Shown: piece by piece, positions 53,361 through 62,298 of the stretch | Position numbering within the stretch: the first letter of the stretch is position 1 | Layout: each line of letters starts with the position of its first letter | Assembly (NCBI GenBank): GCA_021568835.1 | Contig: JAKGSH010000004.1 | Coordinates: 124,001-188,000 of the forward strand | Source of the DNA: Streptomyces sp. Tue 6430 | GTDB taxonomy: Bacteria; Actinomycetota; Actinomycetes; Streptomycetales; Streptomycetaceae | Length of the DNA: 64,000 nucleotides | Reading direction: 5' to 3' | Position numbers and translations under genes: made by a program | Notes under the pieces: generated by a model | What the model was told of the DNA's origin: nothing | Databases searched by the model: none | Seen by the model: only the letters and a program-made list of their open reading frames with translations

Positions 53361-54245
53361 TCAGACGGCGGCCGCGTCGGCGGGGTGCTCCAGGAGGCTG
53401 AGGTAGGGGAGGTCCGTCAGGGGCTCGCCGGTGCAGAACCGGACGATGAGGTCGGCGTGGGCGACGTCCTGCTCCAGGGTGAACATGTGGTCGGCGTCGC
53501 GGAACGTCGCGAACGGGGCACGCAGTTCGCGGGCCAGCTGCCGTCCCTGGGCCGGGGTGGTGAGGTGGTCCTGCTCGCCCGTGTAGACCACGGCGGGCAC
53601 GTCGAGGGCGATCGGCTCGTACCACTCGTGCAGCAGCATGCGGGCGTTGTGGTCGCAGGCCTTGGCGAGGTCCTGGCCGCTCTGGGTGCGGAACTGGTGG
53701 CTGAGCATCCGCCAGACGGCCGAGTGCCGCGGGATGCGGCGGTCGGGAGGCCTCACGAACGTCGCCGTCAGGCTGTCGGCGAGTTCGTCGCGCCGGTCCT
53801 CCTCGACCATCGCCCGCCACCGCGGGATCATGCCGAGATACGGCTGCGGCAGCCGGCCGGTCATCGCGCCGAGCAGCAGCCGGGACACGTGCCGGGGATG
53901 GCGCTGGGCGCAGCGCAGGGCGATCGCGCCGCCGTAGCAGGTGCCGAGCAGGTTCGCGTCGCGGAGGTCGAGTTCGACGAGCAGGTGGCGCAGGGCGGCG
54001 GCGAGGAAGTCGTAGCCGTGGACGGCCGGCAGCGGGTCGGCCGCGCCGAAGCCGGGGAGTTCGACGGTCACCAGCGAGGCGTGTCCGAGCAGCAGTTTCT
54101 CGTAGTTGGCCCAGGAGCCGCGGTCCTGCATCATGCCGCCGATCACGACGAGCGGCCCGGTGACCGGGTCGGGGGCCTCGGCCACCCGGCAGAGGTAGGT
54201 GAACCCCTCGTACCGCAGCCGGTGTTCACGCCTGTGCCCGGTCAT
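53361..54245 (-). CDS. Alpha/beta hydrolase with Cys nucleophile (GTCYGG)
   Basis: 294 residues. Alpha/beta hydrolase fold: VIGGMMQDRGSWANYEK, VTVELPGFGAADPLP, nucleophile elbow LLGTCYGGAIALRC, Asp in VYTGEQDHLT, His in RDADHMFT. Where esterases have G-x-S-x-G it has G-T-C-Y-G-G, like the lipase-box Cys of PHA synthases and some thioester enzymes. ATG 54245 (MTGHRREHRL) is the likely start. Substrate unknown. Confidence 0.85.
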   Translation of the reverse strand: MTGHRREHRLRYEGFTYLCRVAEAPDPVTGPLVVIGGMMQDRGSWANYEKLLLGHASLVTVELPGFGAADPLPAVHGYDFLAAALRHLLVELDLRDANLLGTCYGGAIALRCAQRHPRHVSRLLLGAMTGRLPQPYLGMIPRWRAMVEEDRRDELADSLTATFVRPPDRRIPRHSAVWRMLSHQFRTQSGQDLAKACDHNARMLLHEWYEPIALDVPAVVYTGEQDHLTTPAQGRQLARELRAPFATFRDADHMFTLEQDVAHADLIVRFCTGEPLTDLPYLSLLEHPADAAAV

Positions 54246-54482
54246 CGGCGGCTCCGTCCGGCCATCGGGCCGCGGTCGTGACGAGCACGGGACCACGAGC
54301 TCGCACGGTCGCTCGGCGTCGGCGGGGCAGCTGTGGTGAGGGCATGTTCCATGGGCGGTTCAACGCCCGCCCGGCCCTGTTTGTCACGCTCGCCGGTGGG
54401 GCGACTTCCGCCGCGGGACCCGGCGGGACGGGCGGAAGTGCCGCGCGGAGGCTTCACACGGGGCGCCCGAGGAGTTGACCTG

Positions 54483-54496
54483 CAACCAAATGGTTG
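54483..54496. promoter_or_regulatory. ArsR operator across start codon
   Basis: CAACCA-AA-TGGTTG is a perfect palindrome that contains the arsR start ATG (54490-54492). Bound ArsR would block its own expression. This site type is common before ArsR-SRPBCC pairs. Confidence 0.65.
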
Positions 54497-54843
54497 TAGA
54501 TGAAGCCGCCGACGGTGACCTGAACCGCCTCTTCCACGCCCTGGCGGACCCGACCCGCCGGGACATCCTGCGCCGCTGCGTGTCCGGCGGCCTGTCGGTG
54601 TCACGACTGGCCGACGAGTACGCGATGAGCTTCGCCGCGGTGCAGAAGCACGTCACGGTGCTGGAGCGGGCCGGACTGGTCTACAAACGGCGCCGGGGAC
54701 GCGAGCAGCTCGTCCGCACCGAGCCCGCCGCCGTGACACGGGCGCGGCAGGCCCTCGACGAGCTGGAAGACCTCTGGCGGGGCAGGGTGGACCGCATGTC
54801 CTCCCTGCTCGCGCCGGAACATCACATACAGGAACAGGAATAG
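54490..54843 (+). CDS. ArsR-family repressor
   Basis: 117 residues. Winged HTH: RLFHALADPTRRDILRRC, LSVSRLADEYAMSFAAVQKHV, LERAGLVYKRRRGRE. No Cys metal site is visible apart from C in RRC, so it is probably not a metal sensor. ATG 54490 rather than the TTG at 54475, which would leave no room for the GAGGAG ribosome site. The stop codon lies within a hexanucleotide repeat. Paired with the SRPBCC gene 65 nt downstream. Confidence 0.9.
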   Translation: MVVDEAADGDLNRLFHALADPTRRDILRRCVSGGLSVSRLADEYAMSFAAVQKHVTVLERAGLVYKRRRGREQLVRTEPAAVTRARQALDELEDLWRGRVDRMSSLLAPEHHIQEQE

Positions 54844-54870
54844 GAACAGGAACGGGAACGGGAACAGGAA
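54829..54870 (+). repeat. Hexanucleotide repeat holding arsR stop
   Basis: Seven units of CAGGAA or one-base variants. The third reads TAGGAA and supplies the TAG stop of arsR; the rest lies in the arsR-SRPBCC gap. Confidence 0.9.
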
Positions 54871-54908
54871 CCCGGCAGGGCGCACACCCCGAGGAAAGGA
54901 CCGGAGAG

Positions 54909-55394
54909 ATGACCGTGACCAGTGTGGACAAGGACTTCGACCGCCTCACCCTCACCCTCACCGCCGACTTCACGGCCCCGGTGGAGAAGGTGTGGCAGCT
55001 GTGGGCCGACCCCCACCGGCTGGAGCGCTGGTGGGGGCCGCCGACCTACCCGGCGACCTTCGAGGACCACGACCTGACCCCCGGCGGAGAGGTCTCCTGC
55101 TTCATGACCGGCCCCGAGGGCGACAAGCACCGCGGCTGGTGGCGGGTCACCTCGGTCACGCCGCCGGACTCCCTGGAGTTCACCGACGGCTTCGCCGATC
55201 CGGACGGGACCCCCAGCCCCACGATGCCGACCACCACCGTGCGCGTGCGCCTGACCGGGCACGACGGCGGCACGCGCATGGAGATCAGCTCCGCCTTCGA
55301 GACCCGTGAGCAGATGGAGCAGCTGATGACCATGGGCATGGCGGAGGGCCTCGGGCAGGCGGTCGGCCAGATGGACGCCCTCCTGACCGGCTGA
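54909..55394 (+). CDS. AHSA1/SRPBCC protein
   Basis: 161 residues. Activator-of-Hsp90-homologue-1-like fold: TADFTAPVEKVWQLWADP, RLERWWGPPTYPATF, GEVSCFMTGPEGDKHRGWW, and a C-terminal helix EQLMTMGMAEGLGQA. In the ArsR-SRPBCC pair the hydrophobic-pocket protein probably binds the small molecule to which the operon responds. GGAGAG precedes ATG 54909. Confidence 0.9.
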   Translation: MTVTSVDKDFDRLTLTLTADFTAPVEKVWQLWADPHRLERWWGPPTYPATFEDHDLTPGGEVSCFMTGPEGDKHRGWWRVTSVTPPDSLEFTDGFADPDGTPSPTMPTTTVRVRLTGHDGGTRMEISSAFETREQMEQLMTMGMAEGLGQAVGQMDALLTG

Positions 55395-55506
55395 GGCGAG
55401 GGCGGACCGCGCTCCCCGTACGGCGTCCGACCGTGCTCAACGCCCCCGCGGACCGCACGCCGGTCCCGTTCGCACGCTCTCCCGCGGGGACGCCCGCGCC
55501 GGCCGG

Positions 55507-56934
55507 TCAGCCGCCGAGGGGGCAGTCCCTGAGCAGGGTGGCCGGGTCGGCGTCCGCGGGCGCGCGACCGTACGGCTCGCGGGCGGGCGGTGGCCGGTGG
55601 CGAGCCAGGTCTCCAGTGCGGTGAAGGCCGAACGGTGGCAGGGCAGCAGGGGGCGCAGCCGGTCGGGGAAGGCGTCGGCCAGGGAGTCGGTGTGGGTGCC
55701 GTCCTCGACGCGGTAGTAGCGCAGCAGCCCGCCGCGGCCGGCTTCCCGGACCATCCGGGCGTACACGTCGGAGTCGCGGGTGATGGGCAGCAGGACGTCG
55801 AGGGTGCCGTGGATCGTGATCAGCGGCCTGCCGATGCGGCCGTCAGCGCGATGCGGTCCACCGCCGCGCGCACGTCGGCGGGGCGGGCCGGATAGTCGTA
55901 GTCGGCGTCGCAGCCCGGAACCGAGCCCGGGGCGCAGTACGGCGTGCCGGCCTCGGTGGGGCCGTCGAAGGCGGGGTCGAACTCCTCGCGGTAGACGCGC
56001 TGGGTCAGGTCCCAGTAGACCTGGTGGTGGAACGGCCACAGGAACTCCGAGCCGGCCGGGAAGCCCGCCCGGTGCAGTTCCGTCCGTGCCCGTCCGGCCG
56101 CGGGGCCGCCGGCGGCGTAGGAGGGGTAGTGGCGCAGGGCCGACGGCAGGAACGTGAACAGGTTGGGGCCCTCCGCACGCCAGAGCGTGCCCTCCCAGTC
56201 CACTCCCCCGTCGTACAGCTCCGGGTGGTTCTCCAGCTGCCAGCGCACCAGGTAGCCGCCGTTGGACATGCCGGTGGCGAGGGTGCGGGCGGGCGGCCGG
56301 TGGTAGCGCTGGGCCACCACCGCGCGGGCGGCGCGGGTGAGTTGGGTGAGGCGGGTGTTCCATTCGGCGACGGCGTCGCCGGGGCGGGCGCCGTCTCGGT
56401 GGAAGGCGAGCCCGGTGTTGCCCTTGTCGGTGGCGGCGTAGGCGTAACCGCGGGCGAGCACCCAGTCGGCGATGGCCCGGTCGTTGGCGTACTGCTCGCG
56501 GTTGCCGGGGGTGCCGGCCACGACGAGGCCTCCGTTCCACCGGTCGGGCAGCCGGACGACGAACTGGGCGTCGTGGTGCCAGCCGTGGTTGGTGTTGCTG
56601 GTCGAGGTGTCCGGGAAGTAGCCGTCGATCTGGACCCCGGGCACCCCACTGGGGACGGTCAGGTCCTTCGGGGTCAGTCCGGCCCAGTCGGCCGGGTCGG
56701 TGTGCCCCGAGGCGACGGTTCCGGCCGTGGTCAGCTCGGCCAGACAGGCCGTCTGCTGGTGCGCGGCCCCCGGCACCCGCAGGCCGGACAGGCCCGCGCA
56801 GTGGCCGTCGGCGGCGCCGGGGGCGGGCCCGCGTCCGCGGGTGAGGGGAGCAGGGCCGCGGCCGCGGCGAGGGCGACGGCGCCGAGGACGGTGCGTCGTC
56901 TCGTCGGCGGGGCGGCGGTGGGGAGCGGAGCCAT
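55507..56934 (-). CDS. Secreted tannase/feruloyl-esterase-like hydrolase (three frameshifts)
   Basis: About 476 residues over losses near 55588, 55843 and 56823. Tat-type signal (TRRRTVLGAVALAAAAALL), mature part with nucleophile elbow ATGMSNGGYLVRW, DWEGTLWRAEGPN, and a late PLITIHGTLDVLLP with catalytic His in EDGTHTDSL. The Cys pair near residues 100 and 115 may form a disulfide. Related to the tannase/feruloyl esterase family, which cut phenolic esters; a hydroxyalkanoate oligomer substrate is also possible given the next gene. GGAGGTCG precedes ATG 56934. Confidence 0.8.
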
Positions 56935-57225
56935 GAACGACCTCCAGCGGGAGCGGACGTGACGGCTGGAGGCTAGGCGGCGGAGGAGGGCGCCGGACAT
57001 GTGTGCGCCCTCCATGCCTGCCCCGTGCTTCAAGTGGGCTGACGCCATGCATGGTTGCTCCGCGCACGGCCGCTCCGCGCACGGTCGACGTCCGTGGCGG
57101 CCGACCCCCGTGGCGGCGACGCCGTCGGGGCCGCCGGCCGCGGACGGCGCCGGTGGCGGCCGGGCAGCCCCGGGTCAGCCCGGCCCCAGGTCAGCCCGGC
57201 CCCGGCTCGGGCCCGGCCCCCCGGC

Positions 57226-58689
57226 TCAGGGGCAGGCGGTGTCGGCGAGGGTGAAGTGGCCGACGGGTGACTCCTTCAGGGTGTGGGTGACGAAGGTGTT
57301 GTACAGGCCCATGTTCTGGCCGGAGCCCTTGGCGTAGGTGTAGCCGCCGGCGGTCGTGGCACGTCCCGCCTGGACGTGGGCGTAGTTGCTCGACGTCCAG
57401 CAGGCGGCGGTGGCGCCCGTGGTCCGTGCGGTGACCGCGGCGGACAGGGCTCCCGTGCCGCCGTCGGCGTCGCGGGCGGCGACGGCGTAGGTGTGGGCCG
57501 AGCCGGGCGCCAGACCGGTGTCGGTGTACGACGTCGAGGCGGGCGTGGCGACCGGCGCGCCGTCGCGGTGGAGGACGTAACCGGCGGCACCGTCGACCGG
57601 GTTCCAGCTCAGGGTGACGGCGGTGTCGGTGGCGCCGGTCGCGGCCAGGGCGGTCGGGGCGGGCAGCGAGCCGGGAGGCGGGGCGGACTCCGCCAGCCCG
57701 AAGAAGCGGGCGATCCAGTGGCTGGAGCAGATCGAGTCGAGGAAGTAGGGGGCACCGGTGCTGCCGCACTGCTCGGCGCCGCTGCCGGGATCGACCGGCG
57801 TGCCGTGCCCGATGCCGGGCACCCGGTCGACCTCGACGGCCACCGAACCGTCCGCCGCCGCGTACTCCTCGTGCCGCGTCCCGTCGGGTCCGATCAGCGA
57901 GGTGCGGCTCGGCACCTGGGACAGTCCGTGCAGCGCGGTCCACTGGTCGCGCAGTTCGTCGGCGTTGCGCGGCGCGACGGTGGTGTCCTGGTCGCCGTGC
58001 CAGACGGCCAGGCGCGGCCACGGGCCGGTCCACGAGGGGTGGGCGTCCCGGACCCGCTGCGCCCACTGCGCCGGGGTCAGGTCGACACCGGGGCTCATGC
58101 AGGTGTAGGGGCCGGTGTCCTTGGTGCAGTCGTACGGCAGCCCGGCGACGACCGCGCCGGCGCGGAAGACGTCCGGGTAGGCGGCGAGCATCACCGCCGT
58201 CATGGCGCCGCCGGCCGACAGGCCGGTGACGTGGATCCGGCGGGGGTCCGCGCCGTGGGCGGAGACCGCGTGCGCGGCCATCTGCCTGATCGAGGCCGCT
58301 TCGCCCCGGCCCCTGCGGTTGTCGGTGGCCTGGAACCAGTTGAAGCACTTGTTCGGGTTGTTGGAGGACGTGGTCTCGGCGAGGACGACCAGGAACCCGT
58401 ACCGGTCGGCGAGCAGGGGCAGCCCGGAGTGGTCGGCGTAGCCCTGGGCGTTCTGGGTGCAGCCGTGCAGCGCGATCACCACGGCGGGGTGCGCGGCGAG
58501 GGAGGCCGGGCGGTAGACGTACATGCCCAGTTGGCCGGGATCGTCGCCGAAGTCGGTGACCCTGGTCAGACCGACGGCGGCGTGGCCGGCCGGCGCGGGG
58601 CCGGCCAGGGCCAGGGCGAGCGCCAGGGCCAGGGCGGCCAGGAAGCGGGACAGCGGTGCGACGGCTCTGCGCGATGACGGTGGCTGCAT
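57226..58689 (-). CDS. Extracellular PHB depolymerase
   Basis: 487 residues, intact. Signal peptide (LAALALALALALAGPAPAG, A/L-rich), a CE1-type esterase domain with VVIALHGCTQNAQ (oxyanion), VTGLSAGGAMT (nucleophile Ser) and VWHGDQDTTV (Asp), a fibronectin-III domain (about 335-420), and a C-terminal substrate-binding domain (CWTSSNYAHVQAGRA). Degrades polyhydroxybutyrate or similar polyesters outside the cell. ATG 58689 follows GGGAGCCGCC. Confidence 0.92.
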   Translation of the reverse strand: MQPPSSRRAVAPLSRFLAALALALALALAGPAPAGHAAVGLTRVTDFGDDPGQLGMYVYRPASLAAHPAVVIALHGCTQNAQGYADHSGLPLLADRYGFLVVLAETTSSNNPNKCFNWFQATDNRRGRGEAASIRQMAAHAVSAHGADPRRIHVTGLSAGGAMTAVMLAAYPDVFRAGAVVAGLPYDCTKDTGPYTCMSPGVDLTPAQWAQRVRDAHPSWTGPWPRLAVWHGDQDTTVAPRNADELRDQWTALHGLSQVPSRTSLIGPDGTRHEEYAAADGSVAVEVDRVPGIGHGTPVDPGSGAEQCGSTGAPYFLDSICSSHWIARFFGLAESAPPPGSLPAPTALAATGATDTAVTLSWNPVDGAAGYVLHRDGAPVATPASTSYTDTGLAPGSAHTYAVAARDADGGTGALSAAVTARTTGATAACWTSSNYAHVQAGRATTAGGYTYAKGSGQNMGLYNTFVTHTLKESPVGHFTLADTACP

Positions 58690-58882
58690 GGCGGCTCCCT
58701 CGGTGACCTGCGGGGACACCGGCCCGCCGAGCGGCCCGGTGTCCGGCACCGTAGGGGTCGTGCACCGGACGGCGGTATGGCCGTGGGCACCACAGCCTGC
58801 CGGGCACCGGACGCATCCGGACGGATTGCGCCGTCCGACGGCGGCTGCTACGCCCGGTCGACGGGGCGGCCCCACGGCGCCC

Positions 58883-58941
58883 GATGACGGGCGATGACGG
58901 GCGATGACAGGTGATGACGGGCGATAAGGGCGATCACGGGC
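58883..58941 (+). repeat. 10-nt tandem repeat GATGACGGGC
   Basis: Six units of GATGACGGGC or variants between the divergent PHB depolymerase and cyclophilin genes; the 58690-59027 gap holds nothing else I can name. Confidence 0.9.
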
Positions 58942-59027
58942 GGTGGAGCCTCGGTGTGCGCCCGTGCTTCCCGACACGTGAGGGGGCTGGATTCGGCAGC
59001 GGCCGCCGGAACGTGCAGGATGGGGGC

Positions 59028-59525
59028 ATGACGACCAAGGTCTATTTCGACATCACCATCAACGACGAGCCCGCCGGGCGCATCACCTTCAACCTGTTCG
59101 ACGACGTCGTGCCGAAGACCGCGGAGAACTTCCGCGCGCTGGCCACCGGCGAGAAGGGCTTCGGCTACGCCGGTTCCTCCTTCCACCGCGTGATCCCCTC
59201 CTTCATGCTGCAGGGCGGCGACTTCACGCGCGGCAACGGCACGGGCGGCAAGAGCATCTACGGCGAGAAGTTCGCCGACGAGAACTTCACCCTCAAGCAC
59301 GACCGGCCCGGCCTGCTGTCCATGGCCAACGCCGGCCCGAACACCAACGGCTCGCAGTTCTTCATCACCACGGTCGTGACCGGCTGGCTGGACGGCAAGC
59401 ACGTGGTGTTCGGCGAGGTCGCCGACGACGCGAGCATGGAACTCGTCCGCAAGATCGAGTCCCTCGGCTCGCAGAGCGGCAGCACCTCCGCGAAGATCAC
59501 CATCGCGGCCTCCGGCCAGCTCTGA
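59028..59525 (+). CDS. Cyclophilin-type peptidyl-prolyl isomerase
   Basis: 165 residues, intact. Cytosolic PPIase: [38 protein letters not shown] (catalytic Arg and Gln), [20 protein letters not shown] and [11 protein letters not shown]. Very like the small eukaryote-type cyclophilin of Streptomyces. ATG 59028 is preceded by GGGGGC and, 6 nt upstream, CAGGAT, so it may be leaderless. Confidence 0.95.
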   Translation: MTTKVYFDITINDEPAGRITFNLFDDVVPKTAENFRALATGEKGFGYAGSSFHRVIPSFMLQGGDFTRGNGTGGKSIYGEKFADENFTLKHDRPGLLSMANAGPNTNGSQFFITTVVTGWLDGKHVVFGEVADDASMELVRKIESLGSQSGSTSAKITIAASGQL

Positions 59526-59595
59526 TCCGGCGCCCCCGGGCCGTCCCACGGTCGACCGGCCCGTAAGGGCCCGTCGCATACCCCGGACACCCGCG

Positions 59596-59639
59596 CGCGG
59601 GCGCGTCCCGCCCGGGTGTCCGGGCGGGACGCGCCCGCG
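59596..59639 (+). terminator. Cyclophilin terminator
   Basis: Perfect 19-bp arms with a 6-nt loop (GGTGTC), 71 nt after the stop. The rest of the 59526-59859 gap shows no gene. Confidence 0.75.
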
Positions 59640-59859
59640 TGAGCACGCCGCGTGCACGGCCGTGCGGTACGCCGCGTGCGCGGGCATTCGGGTACGCCGC
59701 GGGCGCGCGGGGCGGCGTGTCCGCCTGTTCGACCGTGAGGGGCTTCGGCCGGCCGTGGCGACCCGTCCGCCTCGGCGAAGAGGTGCCCGGTGCCGGCCGG
59801 CTGACGGCTGAGGCCGGTGCCGGGCAGGGGCCCGGCCCGCCGGCCGGTACGGCGTCCGC

Positions 59860-61578
59860 TCAGAGTTTGGCGCCGAAGTTCTGCGTCCACCAGGGGCCGC
59901 CGCTTCCGTCGTGGATGCCCACGCCGATGTTCTTGAAGGCGCAGTTGAGGATGTTGGCGCGGTGTCCGGGGCTGTTCATCCAGGACGTCATCACCGACTC
60001 GGCGGTCTGCTGGCCCTTGGCTATGTTCTCCCCGTAGGTGGACCAGCGGTAGCCCGCGGCGGTGATGCGCTTGCCGGGGTCGGCGCCGTCCGGGTTGGTG
60101 TGGTCGAAGAAGTCGCGGGCGGCCATGTCGTCGGAGTGGCCCTGCGCGGCGTTCCGCAGCTTCGCGTCATCGGTCAGGGGGCCGCAACCGGCCGCCGCCC
60201 GCTCCTTGTTGACCAGGGCGATCACCTGTGCCCCGAGGCCCGACGGAGCCGACTGCGCGACCGGCGTGCGCGAGGCCGCCGGCTTCGGCGCGGGGGCCTT
60301 CACCGTGGCCGGCGGCGTGCTCCTGCTCACCCGGGGACTCGGGGAGGCGCTCGGGCTGGGCGACACCGACGCGGACGCCGACGCCGACGAGGAGGGGGAC
60401 GCGGACGGGGAGTTCCCCGGGGTGGTGCCGGGCGTGGCGGGGTCCGTCAGGAGCACCTCGTCGGCGGTCCGCGCCGCGGTCCCGGCGCCGGGTTCGTCGC
60501 CCGGCCGGGTGCCGAACCAGTAGAGGCCGCCGCCCGCCACACAGGCGGCCACGACCGCCGCGCCGGCCGCCCGCCGCCGGACCCGGCGCCTGCGCCGCGC
60601 CGCGCCGCGGGCGTTGGTCCGCCCGCCCGCGGAGCGGTGTGAGCGGTGTCCACCGGGCGGGACGGCCCCGGCGGGACTCTCGTCGGCGCCGGAGTACTCA
60701 CCGGTGCCGGGGTTCCCGCCTGCGCTGGGGTTCTCGCCCGCGCCGAGCGGGACGGCCGATCCGGCCACGGCCATGGCCGAGGGGTCGTAGGCCGAGCGGA
60801 TGCTCGCCGCGAGCGCGGGCGACGCCGCCACCAGTGCCAGACCCGCGAGCAACCCCTCCGCGGGCAGCAACCCGCTCCACAGGCCCGAACAGCGCGCGCA
60901 GTCGCGTGCGTGCCGGGCTATTCGCTTGCGCCACAGCGCCGACGGCCGTCCGTCCCAGCTCGCCAGCACGCCCCGCAGTTCCTCACAGGGCGGCTGGGCG
61001 TCGAGCGCCCGCACGACCACGCGTGCGGCTTCCAGTTGCGCCTTCATCCGCTGCACGCGGACGGCGGTGTGCTGCGGGGACAGCTCCAGCGCCTCGGCCA
61101 CCTCGGCACGGGTCAGCGCGCCGGCGCACTCGAGCCACCAGAGGGACAGCAGGCTCCGGTCGTCGGGCTCGAGCCAGCGCGTGGCGCGCGCGGTCTCCTG
61201 GCGCTGGCCCGAGAGCTGAAGCCGCACCATGGTGAGATCGACGAAGTCGGCACCCGGGTCGGCCAGGTCCCCGGCCTCCTCCACGGGGCCCTGGGCGAGC
61301 TGCCGTTGCTGCCAGTGCGCGCGGATCTGGTTCATGGTGATGGCCACCAGCCACGACCGGAAGCTCCCGGGGTCGCGCAGCGCGCCCAGCGAGTCCAGGG
61401 CGCGGAGCATCGTCTCCTGGACCACGTCGTCCACGTCCACGGAGCCGTTCAGCGCCCGGCCCACGATGTTGTAGACCAGCGGAAGGTACGCGCCGACCAG
61501 AGCGTCCTGTGCCGCCGGATCACCCTTTCGGGCAGCGGTCACCAGTGCCGCCGGCTCCATCGTGTGCTGAGTACTCAT
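59860..61578 (-). CDS. ECF sigma factor fused to zinc anti-sigma motif, membrane helix and CAP domain
   Basis: 572 residues, intact. Sigma-70 region 2 (about 25-92; DVDDVVQETMLRALDSLG, FRSWLVAITMNQIRAHW), region 4 (about 115-188; LTRAEVAEALELSPQHTAVR), a ZAS-like motif (C198, H223, C227, C230 in RHARDCARC), a hydrophobic stretch (239-258), a basic patch then a membrane helix (337-356), a Pro/Ser/Thr linker (380-445), and an SCP/CAP domain (447-572) with FDHTNPDG, YGENIA and GHRANIL. Sigma, anti-sigma and a surface sensor are thus one chain. Start ATG 61578 (MSTQHTMEPA). Resembles the ECF52-type layout; the CAP domain is the odd part. Confidence 0.9.
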   Translation of the reverse strand: MSTQHTMEPAALVTAARKGDPAAQDALVGAYLPLVYNIVGRALNGSVDVDDVVQETMLRALDSLGALRDPGSFRSWLVAITMNQIRAHWQQRQLAQGPVEEAGDLADPGADFVDLTMVRLQLSGQRQETARATRWLEPDDRSLLSLWWLECAGALTRAEVAEALELSPQHTAVRVQRMKAQLEAARVVVRALDAQPPCEELRGVLASWDGRPSALWRKRIARHARDCARCSGLWSGLLPAEGLLAGLALVAASPALAASIRSAYDPSAMAVAGSAVPLGAGENPSAGGNPGTGEYSGADESPAGAVPPGGHRSHRSAGGRTNARGAARRRRRVRRRAAGAAVVAACVAGGGLYWFGTRPGDEPGAGTAARTADEVLLTDPATPGTTPGNSPSASPSSSASASASVSPSPSASPSPRVSRSTPPATVKAPAPKPAASRTPVAQSAPSGLGAQVIALVNKERAAAGCGPLTDDAKLRNAAQGHSDDMAARDFFDHTNPDGADPGKRITAAGYRWSTYGENIAKGQQTAESVMTSWMNSPGHRANILNCAFKNIGVGIHDGSGGPWWTQNFGAKL

Positions 61579-61647
61579 TGCAGCTTCCCTGTCGTCGATG
61601 CCGAACGTTGCTGTCCGTGACAAGGGAGATCTCCGGGGCGGCCTCGG

Positions 61648-61658
61648 ATAACAGTTAT
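61648..61658. promoter_or_regulatory. Palindrome upstream of sigma-CAP gene
   Basis: ATAAC-A-GTTAT lies 70 nt upstream of the sigma-CAP start in an AT-richer patch, in the divergent gap towards 61891. Could be an operator or -10 overlap. Nothing else is evident in 61579-61890. Confidence 0.35.
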
Positions 61659-61890
61659 TCGGAAATTCGTGTGGTGCGATGTTCACCGCACCGCCCCGCC
61701 GCCGCAATGGGGAAAGTCACACCGGGCCCGCCACCCGGCTCGACGGCCCGACCCCGTGCGGCCGTTGGCGGGCCGTCCACCCGCCCCTCCGGCCGCATCC
61801 GTACGGGTGGCATCGGCCGGGTGGCGAAGCGACACGGGGCCGGGCGGCGTTGTGCAGGGCCCAACCACCGTCATCGGGAAAGGCACTTCG

Positions 61891-61980
61891 ATGCGACGTA
61901 CGATCCTCCTCTCCGTCTGCACCCTGATCACCGCGGCCGCCACCGGCTTCTTCGCCACCAGCGCCATGCGCAGCCGCTGA
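61891..61980 (+). CDS. 29-residue single-helix membrane peptide
   Basis: Encodes a basic start (MRRT), one membrane helix (ILLSVCTLITAAATGFFAT) and a short basic tail. GGGAAAGG precedes the ATG at normal distance. Divergent from the sigma-CAP gene. Could be a small membrane regulator; too short for family assignment. Confidence 0.45.
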   Translation: MRRTILLSVCTLITAAATGFFATSAMRSR

Positions 61981-62018
61981 GGCACCCCACCGGGCCGGCC
62001 ACCGGACGGACCCGGATG

Positions 62019-62047
62019 GACGGAATCGGACGGAATCGGACGGAAGG
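62019..62047 (+). repeat. 10-nt tandem repeat GGACGGAATC
   Basis: Two exact copies and one partial copy, followed by two copies of CTGACGGAC. Lies in the 61981-62298 gap. Confidence 0.88.
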
Positions 62048-62234
62048 ACCCGAACAGACCCTGACGGACGGCCCCTGACGGACAGAGGCAGAGACCGCCC
62101 CGCGACTCCGCACCACCGGCCCGGCCCGGCGGCGCACGCCGACCCGGCGTGCGCCGCCGGGCCACCAAAGAACCGAAGTCCGTCATTGGCATGGACCTGT
62201 CTACATTCGATGGCTACCCTCTACCCATCCGCAC

Positions 62235-62246
62235 GAGAGCGCTCTC
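62235..62246. promoter_or_regulatory. LacI-type operator palindrome
   Basis: GAGAGCGCTCTC, a perfect 12-bp palindrome with the central GCGC of LacI/CebR-family operators, 52 nt before the protease start. Regulator not identified. Confidence 0.5.
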
Positions 62247-62298
62247 AGGCGTGGTTGTTCCACCCCCACCTTGTCGGAACGACGAAGGGGCAACTCCC

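Noticed and set aside
54475..54489. TTG start for arsR
   Set aside because: No space between GAGGAG and the TTG; ATG 54490 fits the operator layout and family length.
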